In this document: positions 33,259-41,907 of the stretch, piece after piece
Layout: the number at the start of each line of letters is the position of its first letter
Numbering within the stretch: the first letter of the stretch is position 1
Source: JAJPHI01 sp035541875
GTDB lineage: Bacteria; Desulfobacterota; Binatia; Binatales; Binataceae
Direction of reading: 5' to 3'
Assembly (NCBI GenBank): GCA_035541875.1
Contig: DATKML010000015.1
Location: 1-64,000 of the forward strand
DNA: 64,000 nucleotides
Notes under the pieces: model-generated
The model's input: only the letters and a program-made list of their open reading frames with translations
Told to the model about the DNA's origin: nothing
Database searches by the model: none
Made by a program: the position numbers and the translations under genes

Positions 33259-34185
33259 TCAGACCGGATAGAGCCAGGAGCTGTAGCGCGAATCGCGCCC
33301 GTGCAAGGCAGCCTGGAAGACTTCCATTACCTTCCGCGTGATTGGTCCGGGCTTGCCTTCCCCGATCTGTCGATCGTCGAGTTCGCGCACGGGCGTCACT
33401 TCCGCGGCGGTGCCGGTCATAAAGGCCTCGTCGGCGATATAGACCGCATCGCGCGGGAACAACTGCTCGACAACCGGAATCTTCGCATCGGTCAGAATCT
33501 TGATTACCGAGTCACGAGTGATTCCCGGCAGGCTCGAGGTCAGCGGGGGCGTCTTCACGATACCGTCCCGCACAATGAAGAAATTCTCGCCGCTGCCTTC
33601 GGCCACAAAACCATGCACGTCGAGCAGCAAGGCTTCATCATAGCCGTGACGACGCGCCTCGTAGCCCGCGAGAATAGAATTAACGTACGGGCCCGAGAGC
33701 TTCGCATTCGGCGGAAGTGAATTGTGATGATATCGCGTAAAGGACGAGGTCTTCAGGCGAACACCCTTGGTTGCGCCCTCTTCGCCCAGATACGCACCCC
33801 ACGGCCAAGCCGCGATGGAGACGCGCACCTTGTTGCCGCGAGCCGACAGGCCCATCTCGCCCTCGCCCAAAAAGGCGATCGGCCGCAAGTAGCATTCGAC
33901 CAATTTGTTAACTCGAACGACGTCAGCGCAGGCCTTTAGAACTTCTTCCTGGCTGAACGGCAGCTTCATCTCGACGATATGCGCCGAATCGAAGAGCCGA
34001 CGAATATGCTCGCGACCACGGAAGATCGCCGAGCGACCGTCGTCGCCCTTGTAGCATCGCATCCCTTCGAAGACCGCAAGACCGTAGTGCAGGCTATGAG
34101 TTAAGACGTGGACGTTGGCTTCGTCGTAAGGAACCAGTCCGCCATCCATCCAGATTTTGTCGGTGCGCAGGCCGTTGGCAGCCAA
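33259..34185 (-). CDS. ilvE: Branched-chain amino acid aminotransferase
   Basis: The 308-residue class IV PLP enzyme begins DKIWMDGGLVPYDEANVHVL, then has SLHYGLAVFEGMRCY and LRPIAFLGEG, a lysine in the SGPYVNSILAGYEARRHGYDEALLL region, GSGENFFIV and MTGTAAEVTPVREL. These segments are typical of IlvE, which makes leucine, isoleucine and valine from 2-oxoacids. It is followed closely by the peroxiredoxin gene. The 135 bases between it and pcnB hold no recognisable feature. Confidence 0.9.
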   Translation of the reverse strand: MAANGLRTDKIWMDGGLVPYDEANVHVLTHSLHYGLAVFEGMRCYKGDDGRSAIFRGREHIRRLFDSAHIVEMKLPFSQEEVLKACADVVRVNKLVECYLRPIAFLGEGEMGLSARGNKVRVSIAAWPWGAYLGEEGATKGVRLKTSSFTRYHHNSLPPNAKLSGPYVNSILAGYEARRHGYDEALLLDVHGFVAEGSGENFFIVRDGIVKTPPLTSSLPGITRDSVIKILTDAKIPVVEQLFPRDAVYIADEAFMTGTAAEVTPVRELDDRQIGEGKPGPITRKVMEVFQAALHGRDSRYSSWLYPV

Positions 34186-34320
34186 GATGCAACCTCACTC
34201 TCGAATACTAGCGCGCCGCAGCGGCGATGCGGGTCGACGGCGTCGCAGGCGTTGTGAGTGACTTAACTTAGTTCAAGGAAAAAGTGAGGACAAGCCGCGA
34301 ACACCGTGCGATGCGAGGTC

Positions 34321-35652
34321 TCATTGACCGTCGGCGTTATCCGACGGCTTGGTCCGTTCGATGCTGTCGGCAGCGACCGGCTCCGTTGCTTCCGTGGCAA
34401 CGCCCGAACCATTCGACCCGTTCGTTGGATGCACCCCAGCATGACCCCGGCGGCGATTGCGCCCTCCCCTGCGGCGGCGACGGCGGCGACCGGGCTGCGG
34501 ATGAGCGGGTTGAGCCGGTGGCGGCGCGAGAAACTCATCGATCGCTGTGAGCACCGTTCCAGTGCTCGGCGTAATCAGCTCAAAGAGAGTCCGCGCGTCT
34601 GCGAAGTAGGGGCGGCGAGCGACGCGGCGCAATCCCCGCGATCGCGTGGCCATATGCACCACGGCTTCGAGCAATAGCCGCATGTGCTCGGTATCAGCCT
34701 TGGCGAAGCCTCGGGCTCGGAGCGCCTCGATTAGGGCAAAGCGCTGTTCCGGCGGTAAATCACGCATTCGTGAGAGGTAAAAATCGGCATAAAGGCACGC
34801 CAACGCGATCGGCCGCGAGATGGTCGTGTTTTGCCCGATCGCCGAGCCCATCAGAGCCAGATTACGGGCGGTTGATGAGTTCTCGACTCCGACCTCACGA
34901 ACGTGTTCCGACAGGAATGGGAGCAGCAGCTCTAGAATCCCCAGTTCTTCCATAAGGATCAGGGCGCGCTCGGCCCCCGGAAGCATCAGGGTGCGATAGG
35001 TCTCCTCGGCGAGCCGCGGGATCGACGCTTTGAGGAGATCGATCCGATGCCGTTCCATCGCGTCTCGGGTGGCCGGCTCGATTGCAAAATCAAGCTTAAC
35101 GGCGAAACGAATAGCCCGGATCATCCGAACCGGGTCCTCGCGCATGCGCAATTCCGGATCCCCGATCGTGCGAATCAAACGTGTTTCTAGGTCGGCGACG
35201 CCGCCTGCATGGTCGATGACCTGAAAGGTGCTCGGGTCGTAAAATAGCGCATTGATCGTAAAGTCGCGCCGGAAGGCGTCTTCCTCGGGCGTGCCGAAGG
35301 TATTGTCGTGCCGAATCAGCGGATCATCGCTCTCGGGCACTTCCTCGCTACGACGGCGAAAGGTCGCTACTTCGATATTCTGCGGGCCAAAGAACACATG
35401 GACCAGCCGGAACCGGCGGCCGATGAGGCGCGAATTACGGAAAAGCTCGCGCACCTGATGGGGATGGGCGGAGGTCGCAACGTCGAAATCCTTGGGCTGC
35501 CGCCCCGTCATCAGGTCGCGCACGCCGCCCCCAACGAGATACGCAACATGCCCCGCGCCTACCAGGCGATAGAGAATCTTGAGAACGTTAGGGTCGATAT
35601 TGCGCCGCGAAATCGGATGCTGCGCGCGCTCGAGGATCGTCGGTTCCAACAC
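34321..35652 (-). CDS. pcnB: Poly(A) polymerase / CCA-adding-type nucleotidyltransferase
   Basis: The 443-residue protein has the nucleotidyltransferase head GGGVRDLMTGRQPKDFDVAT (catalytic D-x-D), RRRSEE..FRRDFTINALFYDP and RMIRAIRFAVKLDF. The C-terminus is very basic (RRRRRRGGRNRRRG), as in PcnB proteins that polyadenylate RNA and target it for decay. The longer N-terminal segment before the head is short, about 27 residues. The intergenic stretch to the divergent DHH gene is about 108 bases. Confidence 0.85.
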   Translation of the reverse strand: MLEPTILERAQHPISRRNIDPNVLKILYRLVGAGHVAYLVGGGVRDLMTGRQPKDFDVATSAHPHQVRELFRNSRLIGRRFRLVHVFFGPQNIEVATFRRRSEEVPESDDPLIRHDNTFGTPEEDAFRRDFTINALFYDPSTFQVIDHAGGVADLETRLIRTIGDPELRMREDPVRMIRAIRFAVKLDFAIEPATRDAMERHRIDLLKASIPRLAEETYRTLMLPGAERALILMEELGILELLLPFLSEHVREVGVENSSTARNLALMGSAIGQNTTISRPIALACLYADFYLSRMRDLPPEQRFALIEALRARGFAKADTEHMRLLLEAVVHMATRSRGLRRVARRPYFADARTLFELITPSTGTVLTAIDEFLAPPPAQPAHPQPGRRRRRRRGGRNRRRGHAGVHPTNGSNGSGVATEATEPVAADSIERTKPSDNADGQ

Positions 35653-35760
35653 TTATCAGTCTCGCGGGTCGTACCGGTCGGTGCAGAATCTAGCACGAGA
35701 CGCCGCAAGCTTCATCGCCGGTTCGCTTGATTAAATCGGATACCATAGAATGATTCTCTT

Positions 35761-36738
35761 ATGCCAAAACGTGACGCGCTGACCATTCAGGTAGTCAGCC
35801 ACGGCCCGTCATGCCTCGACGGAGTAACCGCAGCCGCTGCTGTGCGGCGCTTTCACGCCAGCGAAAGGGTTCAGACCGTCCTTGCGCCCAACGGCGATAC
35901 CGACCGGTTGATCCAGCTTGCGGGGCCCAAAGGACCAAGCAGGCTCGACGAGCTTTGGATTACCGACCTCTCGTGGACCTCGACCGATACAGCCGAGCAT
36001 CTGCGCCAATTGCTGCGCAAAGGGACTCGGGTTTACTGGATCGACCACCATCGGACGGCCGTATCGCGCCTCGACGCGCCAGAATTCGACGTTCCTTTCA
36101 CCGCTAAAGTCCTGACCGAAGAATTTTCAGCCGCCCGCCTCACTTATAACTTTCTCCGGCAACGCGCGGCAGAGGCCGGCGATCCCAGCCGGCTGAGCGC
36201 CTTCGAGCGCTTCGGAGCCTTCGCCGCGATCGCCGACGACCATGACCGTTGGGTCCATCAGGTACCGGGCTCGGAAGATTGGGCGTTAGCGGTCCAGACG
36301 TTGGGCGGGATCGAGTCCTATCGCGAAATTATCAGGCTCGAGGACCCCGTGATGACGCGGCGACTCAAAACAGCACTGGAAGCTGGGCGAGCCGCGATGG
36401 AAAAGAGCTTCGATATCGCGCGGACCACTATGGTCGAGAAGTCTCTGGGCAACGGCATCAGCCTGCGGAGCGCATGCTGCATCGGCTACAGCAGCGAGGT
36501 CGCGGCCAAGCTCTACGAGGAGCAGCATCATACGGTGATCGCGCTGTTTGATTTGCGCAGCCTCGGGGTGAGCCTGCGGCGTAGCGCTGATTGTGAGGTC
36601 GACTTGTCGGAATTGGCCCGCCACTTTGGCGGTGGCGGACATGCTGCAGCCGCCGGCTTTTCGATCGCGGATATCAAGCGGGCACCGGCCGAGCGGCTGG
36701 TAAAACTCCTCGGCGAAGTGCTGCTGAACCCGAGCTAG
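35761..36738 (+). CDS. DHH-family phosphoesterase
   Basis: The 325-residue protein has a modified motif I (VSHGPSCLDGVTAAAA), the D-H-H motif (WIDHHRTA), a D-D-H-D (AIADDHDRW) and a C-terminal DHHA1 domain with GGGGHAAAAGFSI. It belongs to the nanoRNase/c-di-AMP phosphodiesterase/exopolyphosphatase superfamily; motif I differs from the usual T-H-x-x-D-x-D, so substrate is uncertain. Confidence 0.8.
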   Translation: MPKRDALTIQVVSHGPSCLDGVTAAAAVRRFHASERVQTVLAPNGDTDRLIQLAGPKGPSRLDELWITDLSWTSTDTAEHLRQLLRKGTRVYWIDHHRTAVSRLDAPEFDVPFTAKVLTEEFSAARLTYNFLRQRAAEAGDPSRLSAFERFGAFAAIADDHDRWVHQVPGSEDWALAVQTLGGIESYREIIRLEDPVMTRRLKTALEAGRAAMEKSFDIARTTMVEKSLGNGISLRSACCIGYSSEVAAKLYEEQHHTVIALFDLRSLGVSLRRSADCEVDLSELARHFGGGGHAAAAGFSIADIKRAPAERLVKLLGEVLLNPS

Positions 36739-36741
36739 AAC

Positions 36742-37119
36742 TTATTTCGACATCTCTTCGTAGTGCTCTTCGAGCAGATATTTGATGTCCTGGCGTCCGA
36801 GCACCTCGACAAAGCAGATCTCTTCGGCTGCGTTCAGATCGAGAATCAGATGACCTTCGATTGGCTGCAGTTCGACGGTGCTCTCGACCTTTACTTCCGA
36901 TGCCGTCGCAAAGCTGGCGCAGTTCGAATCGCCGCAATCACAGATTGATTCGATTCGCAGTGCACGAAGTTGCGGTTCCAGTCCCTCGGCGCCGGTGCCC
37001 TGCAGCAGAAAAACGAGCTCATCGACGAAATCGGGCAGTACATCGCTGATCAGTGGTGCTGGCATCGCCCCGCCGAGCGTAATCGAAACGCACGCACGAT
37101 CAAGCTCAGATTCAGACAC
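36742..37119 (-). CDS. Hypothetical protein downstream of queE
   Basis: A GTG at 37117-37119 overlaps the queE stop by a few bases and opens a 125-residue frame. The product has CDCGDSNCASF (about residue 64), a compact cysteine cluster, and a mixed alpha/beta make-up ending in YLLEEHYEEMSK. An upstream ATG at 37203 would run into queE, so the GTG is preferred. I do not recognise the family. The close link to queE suggests co-transcription. Confidence 0.6.
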   Translation of the reverse strand: MSESELDRACVSITLGGAMPAPLISDVLPDFVDELVFLLQGTGAEGLEPQLRALRIESICDCGDSNCASFATASEVKVESTVELQPIEGHLILDLNAAEEICFVEVLGRQDIKYLLEEHYEEMSK

Positions 37120-37762
37120 CGCGTGCTGACGGACCCCATATCTGCTTGTGCATCTGGAGTTGCATCCGCACCGGTAAGCGATCGGCGAGGATCCATCCGG
37201 CAAGAGCCTCGGGATCGAGTTGCCCGAAGACCGGGCTCAGCAAGATCGCATTAACACGCGCCGCCAAGCCGTGTTCCCGGATAACGTCGCGGGCCCATTC
37301 GTAATCACGGCGATCGACGAGCACGAACTTCACTTCATCTTGTGGTCCTAGCGCTTCGAGATTACTCCATCGATTGCGGTCGCTTTCGCCGCTGCCGGGG
37401 CACTTGAGATCCATGATTTTGATGACGCGCGGATCGACGACGCTTAGATCACGCTCGCCGGAAGTTTCGACCATCACAGTGTAATTCTGTTCGAGCAAAG
37501 CGGCGAAGAGCGCGTGAACACCTTTCTGCAGTAGAGGCTCCCCCCCAGTCACTTCCACCAGACTAGAACCATAGCTCCGCACCTGCGCGACGATCGTGTC
37601 GATTGCGAAGTGTCTTCCGGCGTGGAACGCATACTCCGTATCGCACCACGAGCAGCGCAGGTTACATCCGGTCAGCCGGATAAAGACGCAGGGCAGCCCT
37701 GCCCGGGTCGATTCACCCTGGATACTGTAGAAAATCTCGTTAACGCGAACGCGCTCGGCCAC
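37112..37762 (-). CDS. queE: 7-carboxy-7-deazaguanine synthase
   Basis: The 216-residue radical SAM enzyme has C-x3-C-x2-C in TGCNLRCSWCDTEYAF, the entry segment EIFYSIQGESTRAGLPCVFI and EVTGGEPLLQ. It makes 7-carboxy-7-deazaguanine for queuosine or deazapurine DNA modification. The rest of the queuosine pathway is not in the window. It begins five bases after larC on the same strand. Confidence 0.9.
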   Translation of the reverse strand: MAERVRVNEIFYSIQGESTRAGLPCVFIRLTGCNLRCSWCDTEYAFHAGRHFAIDTIVAQVRSYGSSLVEVTGGEPLLQKGVHALFAALLEQNYTVMVETSGERDLSVVDPRVIKIMDLKCPGSGESDRNRWSNLEALGPQDEVKFVLVDRRDYEWARDVIREHGLAARVNAILLSPVFGQLDPEALAGWILADRLPVRMQLQMHKQIWGPSARGV

Positions 37763-37766
37763 CAGG

Positions 37767-38939
37767 TCAGGATAACACGCGCCGCGCAGCGGCGACGGCT
37801 TCCTCGATTACGAGCTTCAGCGGGGTATCGTGCGCGACCGCCGCTTTGCGGCAATCGTCGTATTCAGCAGACAGCGTGATCGGATGCGACGGATCGCCGG
37901 AGACCTTCACGCGAATCGTACCGAAACGCGTCGTCGTCTCGATGATTCGTCGATCGAGCTTGAGCCGACTCACCGGATGAAACCGCAGCCCTATCGAGGA
38001 AGTCTCGGCAAAGATAATTGCTGCGAGGCGCTCGCGCGTAGCAGGCTCGGCCAAGACCGCGAGAACGACGCCGGGCCGCCCCTTCTTCATCACTGTGGGC
38101 GTGAGCGTCACGTCGCGCGCACCGGCTGCAAAGAGCCGATCACTCAGATGGTCGTATATCTGCGGATTGAGATCATCAATATTTGCCGCGATCTCGATCA
38201 GATCGTCTGTAACGAAGCGCGTCCCCTCGCTTCCGATCAGGATGCGCAACAGATTCGGCCGATCGCTGAAATCCTTGGTACCGGCGCCATAAGCGATCTT
38301 GCTGACCTCGAAGTTGAACTTTTCCGGCGCTGGTTGCGCGAGTGCCTTGATAATCGCGGCGCCTGTCGGCGTGACCATCTCGCCCTCGCCGTCGCCCAGC
38401 TTCACCGGAAAGCCGGTCAGCAACTCGATTGTCGCCGGCGGTGGCACTGGAATAGTCCCATGACGGGATTTGGCGAACCCTTTCCCCATCGGCAGCGGTG
38501 AAACATAGGGGCGTTCAAGGCCAAGCTGATCGATTGCCCAGGCGGCCCCGACGACGTCGATAATCGAATCGACGGCACCGACTTCATGGAAATGAACGTG
38601 GTCAGGCGTCGTGCGATGGACGCGGGCCTCGGCCTCCGCGAGCTTTTCGAAAATCTTGATTGCGTTGGCTGTGACTGTCGGTGTGAGCGTCCCCCGCTTG
38701 ATCATCGCGACGATTTCGCCCAAATGACGCTCGGGTTGAGACTCGGAGACTTCGACCTCGAACTTGGTTGCGACGATACCGCTGCGCGAGAGCGGGCGCG
38801 TCGCGAGCCGATACCCCCGCATCCCGAGGGTCGCAATAGTTTCCTGCAGCGCGGCGAAATCAGCACCCGCGTCGAGCAGGGCACCGACAATCATATCGCC
38901 GCTCAGGCCGGAGAAAGCGTCGAAGTAGGCGGTAGTCAT
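37767..38939 (-). CDS. larC: Nickel insertion protein LarC
   Basis: The 390-residue protein begins AYFDAFSGLSGDMIVGALLD and has VHFHEVGAVDSIIDVVGAAW, MGKGFAKSRHGTIPVPPPAT, GGEMVTPTGAAI-like and NIDDLNPQIYDHLSDRLF. These are LarC features; LarC loads nickel into the pincer cofactor of lactate racemase. It is a single uninterrupted frame, whereas some genomes split it by a programmed frameshift. larB, larE and larA are not nearby. Start ATG at 38939 chosen by family; a longer start would reach 38981. Confidence 0.9.
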   Translation of the reverse strand: MTTAYFDAFSGLSGDMIVGALLDAGADFAALQETIATLGMRGYRLATRPLSRSGIVATKFEVEVSESQPERHLGEIVAMIKRGTLTPTVTANAIKIFEKLAEAEARVHRTTPDHVHFHEVGAVDSIIDVVGAAWAIDQLGLERPYVSPLPMGKGFAKSRHGTIPVPPPATIELLTGFPVKLGDGEGEMVTPTGAAIIKALAQPAPEKFNFEVSKIAYGAGTKDFSDRPNLLRILIGSEGTRFVTDDLIEIAANIDDLNPQIYDHLSDRLFAAGARDVTLTPTVMKKGRPGVVLAVLAEPATRERLAAIIFAETSSIGLRFHPVSRLKLDRRIIETTTRFGTIRVKVSGDPSHPITLSAEYDDCRKAAVAHDTPLKLVIEEAVAAARRVLS

Positions 38940-38982
38940 CGTGGTTTTCTTTACATCACTGGCGGGCGCAATTAGCATCATA

Positions 38983-39378
38983 ATGTTCGAGATTGGCAGT
39001 CAGATAAAGATGCGACAGCGGGAACTCAATCAATTTCGACGCATCCTCGAAGATCGCAAACGCGAGATTCTCTCCGAGGCGGAGCGCGCCGTCGACTCGA
39101 TGAACCAGCCGGCGGTGGAAAGCTTTCCCGATCCAACAGATAGAGCGTCCGCCGAGTCCGATCGGGCGCTGGAACTGCGTATCCGCGACCGCGAACGCAA
39201 GTTGCTGTCTAAAATCGACGATGCTTTCGATCGGATCGAGAGCGGCTCCTACGGACTGTGCGAAGAGTGCGGGGACGAAATCGGAATCGCCCGCCTGAAG
39301 GCCCGCCCGGTAACGACGCTCTGTATCTCCTGTAAATCCGCCCAGGAAGCACGCGAACGCCAGAACCTGGCGCGCTAA
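38983..39378 (+). CDS. DksA/TraR-family zinc-finger protein
   Basis: The 131-residue protein has an N-terminal coiled-coil hairpin (LNQFRRILEDRKREILSEAE) and a C4 zinc finger CEECGDEIGIARLKARPV with a second C-x2-C (CISCK). This is the DksA/TraR layout; such proteins enter the RNA polymerase secondary channel and work with ppGpp. The tip of the coiled coil lacks an obvious D-x-x-D-x-A motif. The start could be the ATG at 38983 or at 39010; neither has a clear ribosome binding site. Confidence 0.8.
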   Translation: MFEIGSQIKMRQRELNQFRRILEDRKREILSEAERAVDSMNQPAVESFPDPTDRASAESDRALELRIRDRERKLLSKIDDAFDRIESGSYGLCEECGDEIGIARLKARPVTTLCISCKSAQEARERQNLAR

Positions 39379-39438
39379 GTCTTCGTCAAATCCAGATTCC
39401 TCCTTGCCTGTACGCCCTCGGGCGGCCATCTTTGAAGT

Positions 39439-40305
39439 ATGAAGGTGCGCAAGGCGGTCATTGTTGCGGCGGGGATGGGCACGCGGATGCTACCCGCCTC
39501 CAAGGTTGTACCTAAAGAGCTATTGCCGGTGGTCGATAAGCCGGCGATTCAGGTGGTGGTCGAAGAGGCGGTCGAATCCGGTATCGAGGAGATCGTTCTG
39601 TTGCTCGGGCCTGGCAAAGAGGCCCTGCGCCAGCATTTTGAACCCGCACCCCTGCTGGAACGACATCTGGAGCAGCGCAGCAAGCGCGATCTGCTCGAAA
39701 TCGTGCACAAAACTAATCATCTCGCGAAATTCACGATCGCGTGGCAAAACGAGCCGCTTGGACTCGGTCACGCTGTCTTGTGCGCTCGCGAAGCTGTGGG
39801 TAACGAATCTTTCGCGGTTATTTTGCCCGACGATATTTTCGATTGTCCGCGACCGTGTCTGCGCCAGATGCTCGATGTGGCCGAACCGGCCGACGCACCT
39901 ACCGTGGCCTTACTACGTGTAGCGCGTAGCGAATTATCCAAATACGGCATCGTCGCCGTGAACCCGGCAGGTACACGGCGCTTTGAACTGACCGGAATGG
40001 TCGAGAAACCTCCTATCGACAAGGCCCCCAGCGAGTTTGCGATCATGGGACGTTACATCCTGACTCCCGATATTTTTGATTTGCTGGCACAGGTGAGGCC
40101 CGGTGCAGGCGGAGAGATCCAGCTTACGGACGGCCTGATGGCTCTCGCGCAGCGTCGCAAACTCTACGGCTACGAGTTTGAAGGAATCCGCTACGACCTC
40201 GGTGATCGCGTAGGCTTTTTGACCGCACAGATAGGCTTCGGCTTGAAGCGTCCTGAACTCGCTGATAGCTTGCGTGCCTGGCTTAAGACGACACTCGCGT
40301 CGTAA
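39439..40305 (+). CDS. galU: UTP-glucose-1-phosphate uridylyltransferase
   Basis: The 288-residue protein has the nucleotide-binding GMGTRMLPASKVVPKE, then LLLGPGKEALR, PLGLGHAVLCA, FAVILPDDI, MVEKPPIDKAPSEFAIMGRYILTPDIFD and GEIQLTDGL. These identify GalU, which makes UDP-glucose for surface polysaccharide. It lies upstream of tRNA-Ala and 60 bases after the DksA-like gene. Confidence 0.92.
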   Translation: MKVRKAVIVAAGMGTRMLPASKVVPKELLPVVDKPAIQVVVEEAVESGIEEIVLLLGPGKEALRQHFEPAPLLERHLEQRSKRDLLEIVHKTNHLAKFTIAWQNEPLGLGHAVLCAREAVGNESFAVILPDDIFDCPRPCLRQMLDVAEPADAPTVALLRVARSELSKYGIVAVNPAGTRRFELTGMVEKPPIDKAPSEFAIMGRYILTPDIFDLLAQVRPGAGGEIQLTDGLMALAQRRKLYGYEFEGIRYDLGDRVGFLTAQIGFGLKRPELADSLRAWLKTTLAS

Positions 40306-40356
40306 AGGCAGATGGTTGGCTAGACGGAAGCGCTAGCGTAATATCGTCGCTTCGGT

Positions 40357-40432
40357 GGGGCAGTAGCTCAGCTGGGAGAGCATCACGTTCGCAACGTGGG
40401 GGTCGAGGGTTCAAATCCCTTCTGCTCCACCA
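40357..40432 (+). tRNA. tRNA-Ala (anticodon CGC)
   Basis: The 76 bases form a cloverleaf: acceptor GGGGCAG with CTGCTCC including the G3-U70 pair that marks alanine tRNAs, anticodon stem ACGT/ACGT-type with loop TTCGCAA (anticodon CGC, codon GCG), T arm GAGGG/CCCTT, and a CCA encoded at 40430-40432. Confidence 0.95.
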
Positions 40433-40627
40433 AAGATCAATCTGATCTCCTTCTTACCCAAATAGCTCCGTCTCCCTCGCGGTTCTCGCTTTATCAGATA
40501 AGCAAAGCCGGTCGATAAGGCTCGTGCGGACATCTGTGACCGCGCTTGGTCGGGCTCAAAGCGAACATGGTCGGCGGCGAGTCGCGATGTTATGGTCAGG
40601 CACTTGGCATCTAACAAGGAGCAGATC

Positions 40628-41659
40628 ATGCTTTCAAAAATTGCAACGGATCCGCGGATCGATCCGCGACTCAAAGCAGTCTTCGGCGGATGGGATGTAC
40701 GCCCGCTGGGCAACGTCGCGAGCCGCGAGGAATTGTTGGCGATCGAAAATAGCGCTACCGCTAAAACTGTGGCCGCAGCTTTCAAGAAATTTCTCGATAG
40801 CTGTAATAAGGAATCGATCGCCCCTTCGACAGGCCTGAGTATCCGCACCGAAGTCGTCACCTCGAGCCCCGACGGCAACAAGATCAATATTCAGTTCATC
40901 CGGCCGGACAACAACGAGCGAGTTCCTTGCGTCTACTATATCCACGGGGGCGGGATGTACATGCTCTCGTGTTACGACGGCAATTATCAGGCGTGGGGCA
41001 AAATTATCGCGGCAAACGGAGTCGCAGTCGCGATGGTGGATTTCCGCAATTCGATTTCGCCCTCATCGGTTCCTGAAGTAGCGCCCTATCCTGCCGGCCT
41101 CAACGATTGTGTATCCGGCCTGAAGTGGGTCCATGCGAATAGTGAAGCGCTCAAAATCGACCCGACGCGAGTAATTATCGCGGGCGAAAGCGGTGGCGGA
41201 AACCTGACGCTGGCGACGGGGCTGAAACTGAAGCGCGACGGGAATATCGGCTTGATTAAGGGGCTCTATGCACTTTGCCCGTATATCTCGGGGGAATGGC
41301 CCTTGCCGCAATACCCGTCGTCAGTCGAGAACAACGGCATTTTGATCGAACTGCACAATAATCGGGGAGCGATGTCCTATGGAATCGAGGAGTTCCGCGC
41401 GCGGAATCCACTGGCATGGCCAGCTTTCGCAGCAGAGGAGGACGTCAAAGGACTCCCGCCGACGATTGTCAGCGTAAACGAATGCGATCCGCTCCGCGAC
41501 GAAGGTATCGAGTTCTATCGTCTGTTGCTGAGAAGCGGCGTCAGCACGCGCTGTCGGCAGGTGATGGGGACGATTCACGGCACCGAGATTTTCCCGATCG
41601 CTTGCCCGGATATCAGCCGCGACACGGCGGCCGATATCGCTCATTTTTGTAAGCATTAG
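40628..41659 (+). CDS. Alpha/beta hydrolase (HSL-family esterase)
   Basis: The 343-residue protein has the HSL-family oxyanion motif HGGGM, the nucleophile serine in GESGGGN, an acid in NECDPLRDEG and a histidine in GTIHGTE. It is probably a carboxylesterase or acetyl-hydrolase of the GDXG type (here GESGG). AAGGAG lies upstream of the ATG at 40628. A terminator follows the stop. Substrate unknown. Confidence 0.85.
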   Translation: MLSKIATDPRIDPRLKAVFGGWDVRPLGNVASREELLAIENSATAKTVAAAFKKFLDSCNKESIAPSTGLSIRTEVVTSSPDGNKINIQFIRPDNNERVPCVYYIHGGGMYMLSCYDGNYQAWGKIIAANGVAVAMVDFRNSISPSSVPEVAPYPAGLNDCVSGLKWVHANSEALKIDPTRVIIAGESGGGNLTLATGLKLKRDGNIGLIKGLYALCPYISGEWPLPQYPSSVENNGILIELHNNRGAMSYGIEEFRARNPLAWPAFAAEEDVKGLPPTIVSVNECDPLRDEGIEFYRLLLRSGVSTRCRQVMGTIHGTEIFPIACPDISRDTAADIAHFCKH

Positions 41660-41680
41660 TCGCTGAAATCGATCTTGCAA

Positions 41681-41720
41681 AAAGGCCGTGGACCTAGCGG
41701 GTCCATGGCCTTTGCCTTTC
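41681..41720 (+). terminator. Intrinsic terminator after the esterase
   Basis: A 14-bp stem (AAAGGCCGTGGACC with GGTCCATGGCCTTT, one G-T pair) is followed by GCCTTTC. The A-rich 5' side suggests it also works in the other direction. Confidence 0.8.
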
Positions 41721-41907
41721 GTATTGCACCGGCGACAGGAGGTCGCAGCCCGTATAAATTGAGCGGAGCTATCGGAGCCTCTATGAAGCTATGACATGGC
41801 CTAAGGAAATGTCTGGTTGCGGCAACTCGACTGATCGAATCTATCCGGTTGGGCCCCGGTTGGAGTAATCACAGGGTAATCGCGTGTTTGGAAGCCGGTG
41901 CAGCGGG

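Noticed and set aside
33100..33720. A 206-codon plus-strand frame across the peroxiredoxin and ilvE genes
   Set aside because: It spans the junction of two well-supported minus-strand genes in antisense.
41721..41907. Regulon palindrome upstream of the efflux operon (TATCCGGTTGG near 41843)
   Set aside because: It lacks the CC-N3-GG spacing with a matching right half, and no sigma-54-like promoter lies downstream.
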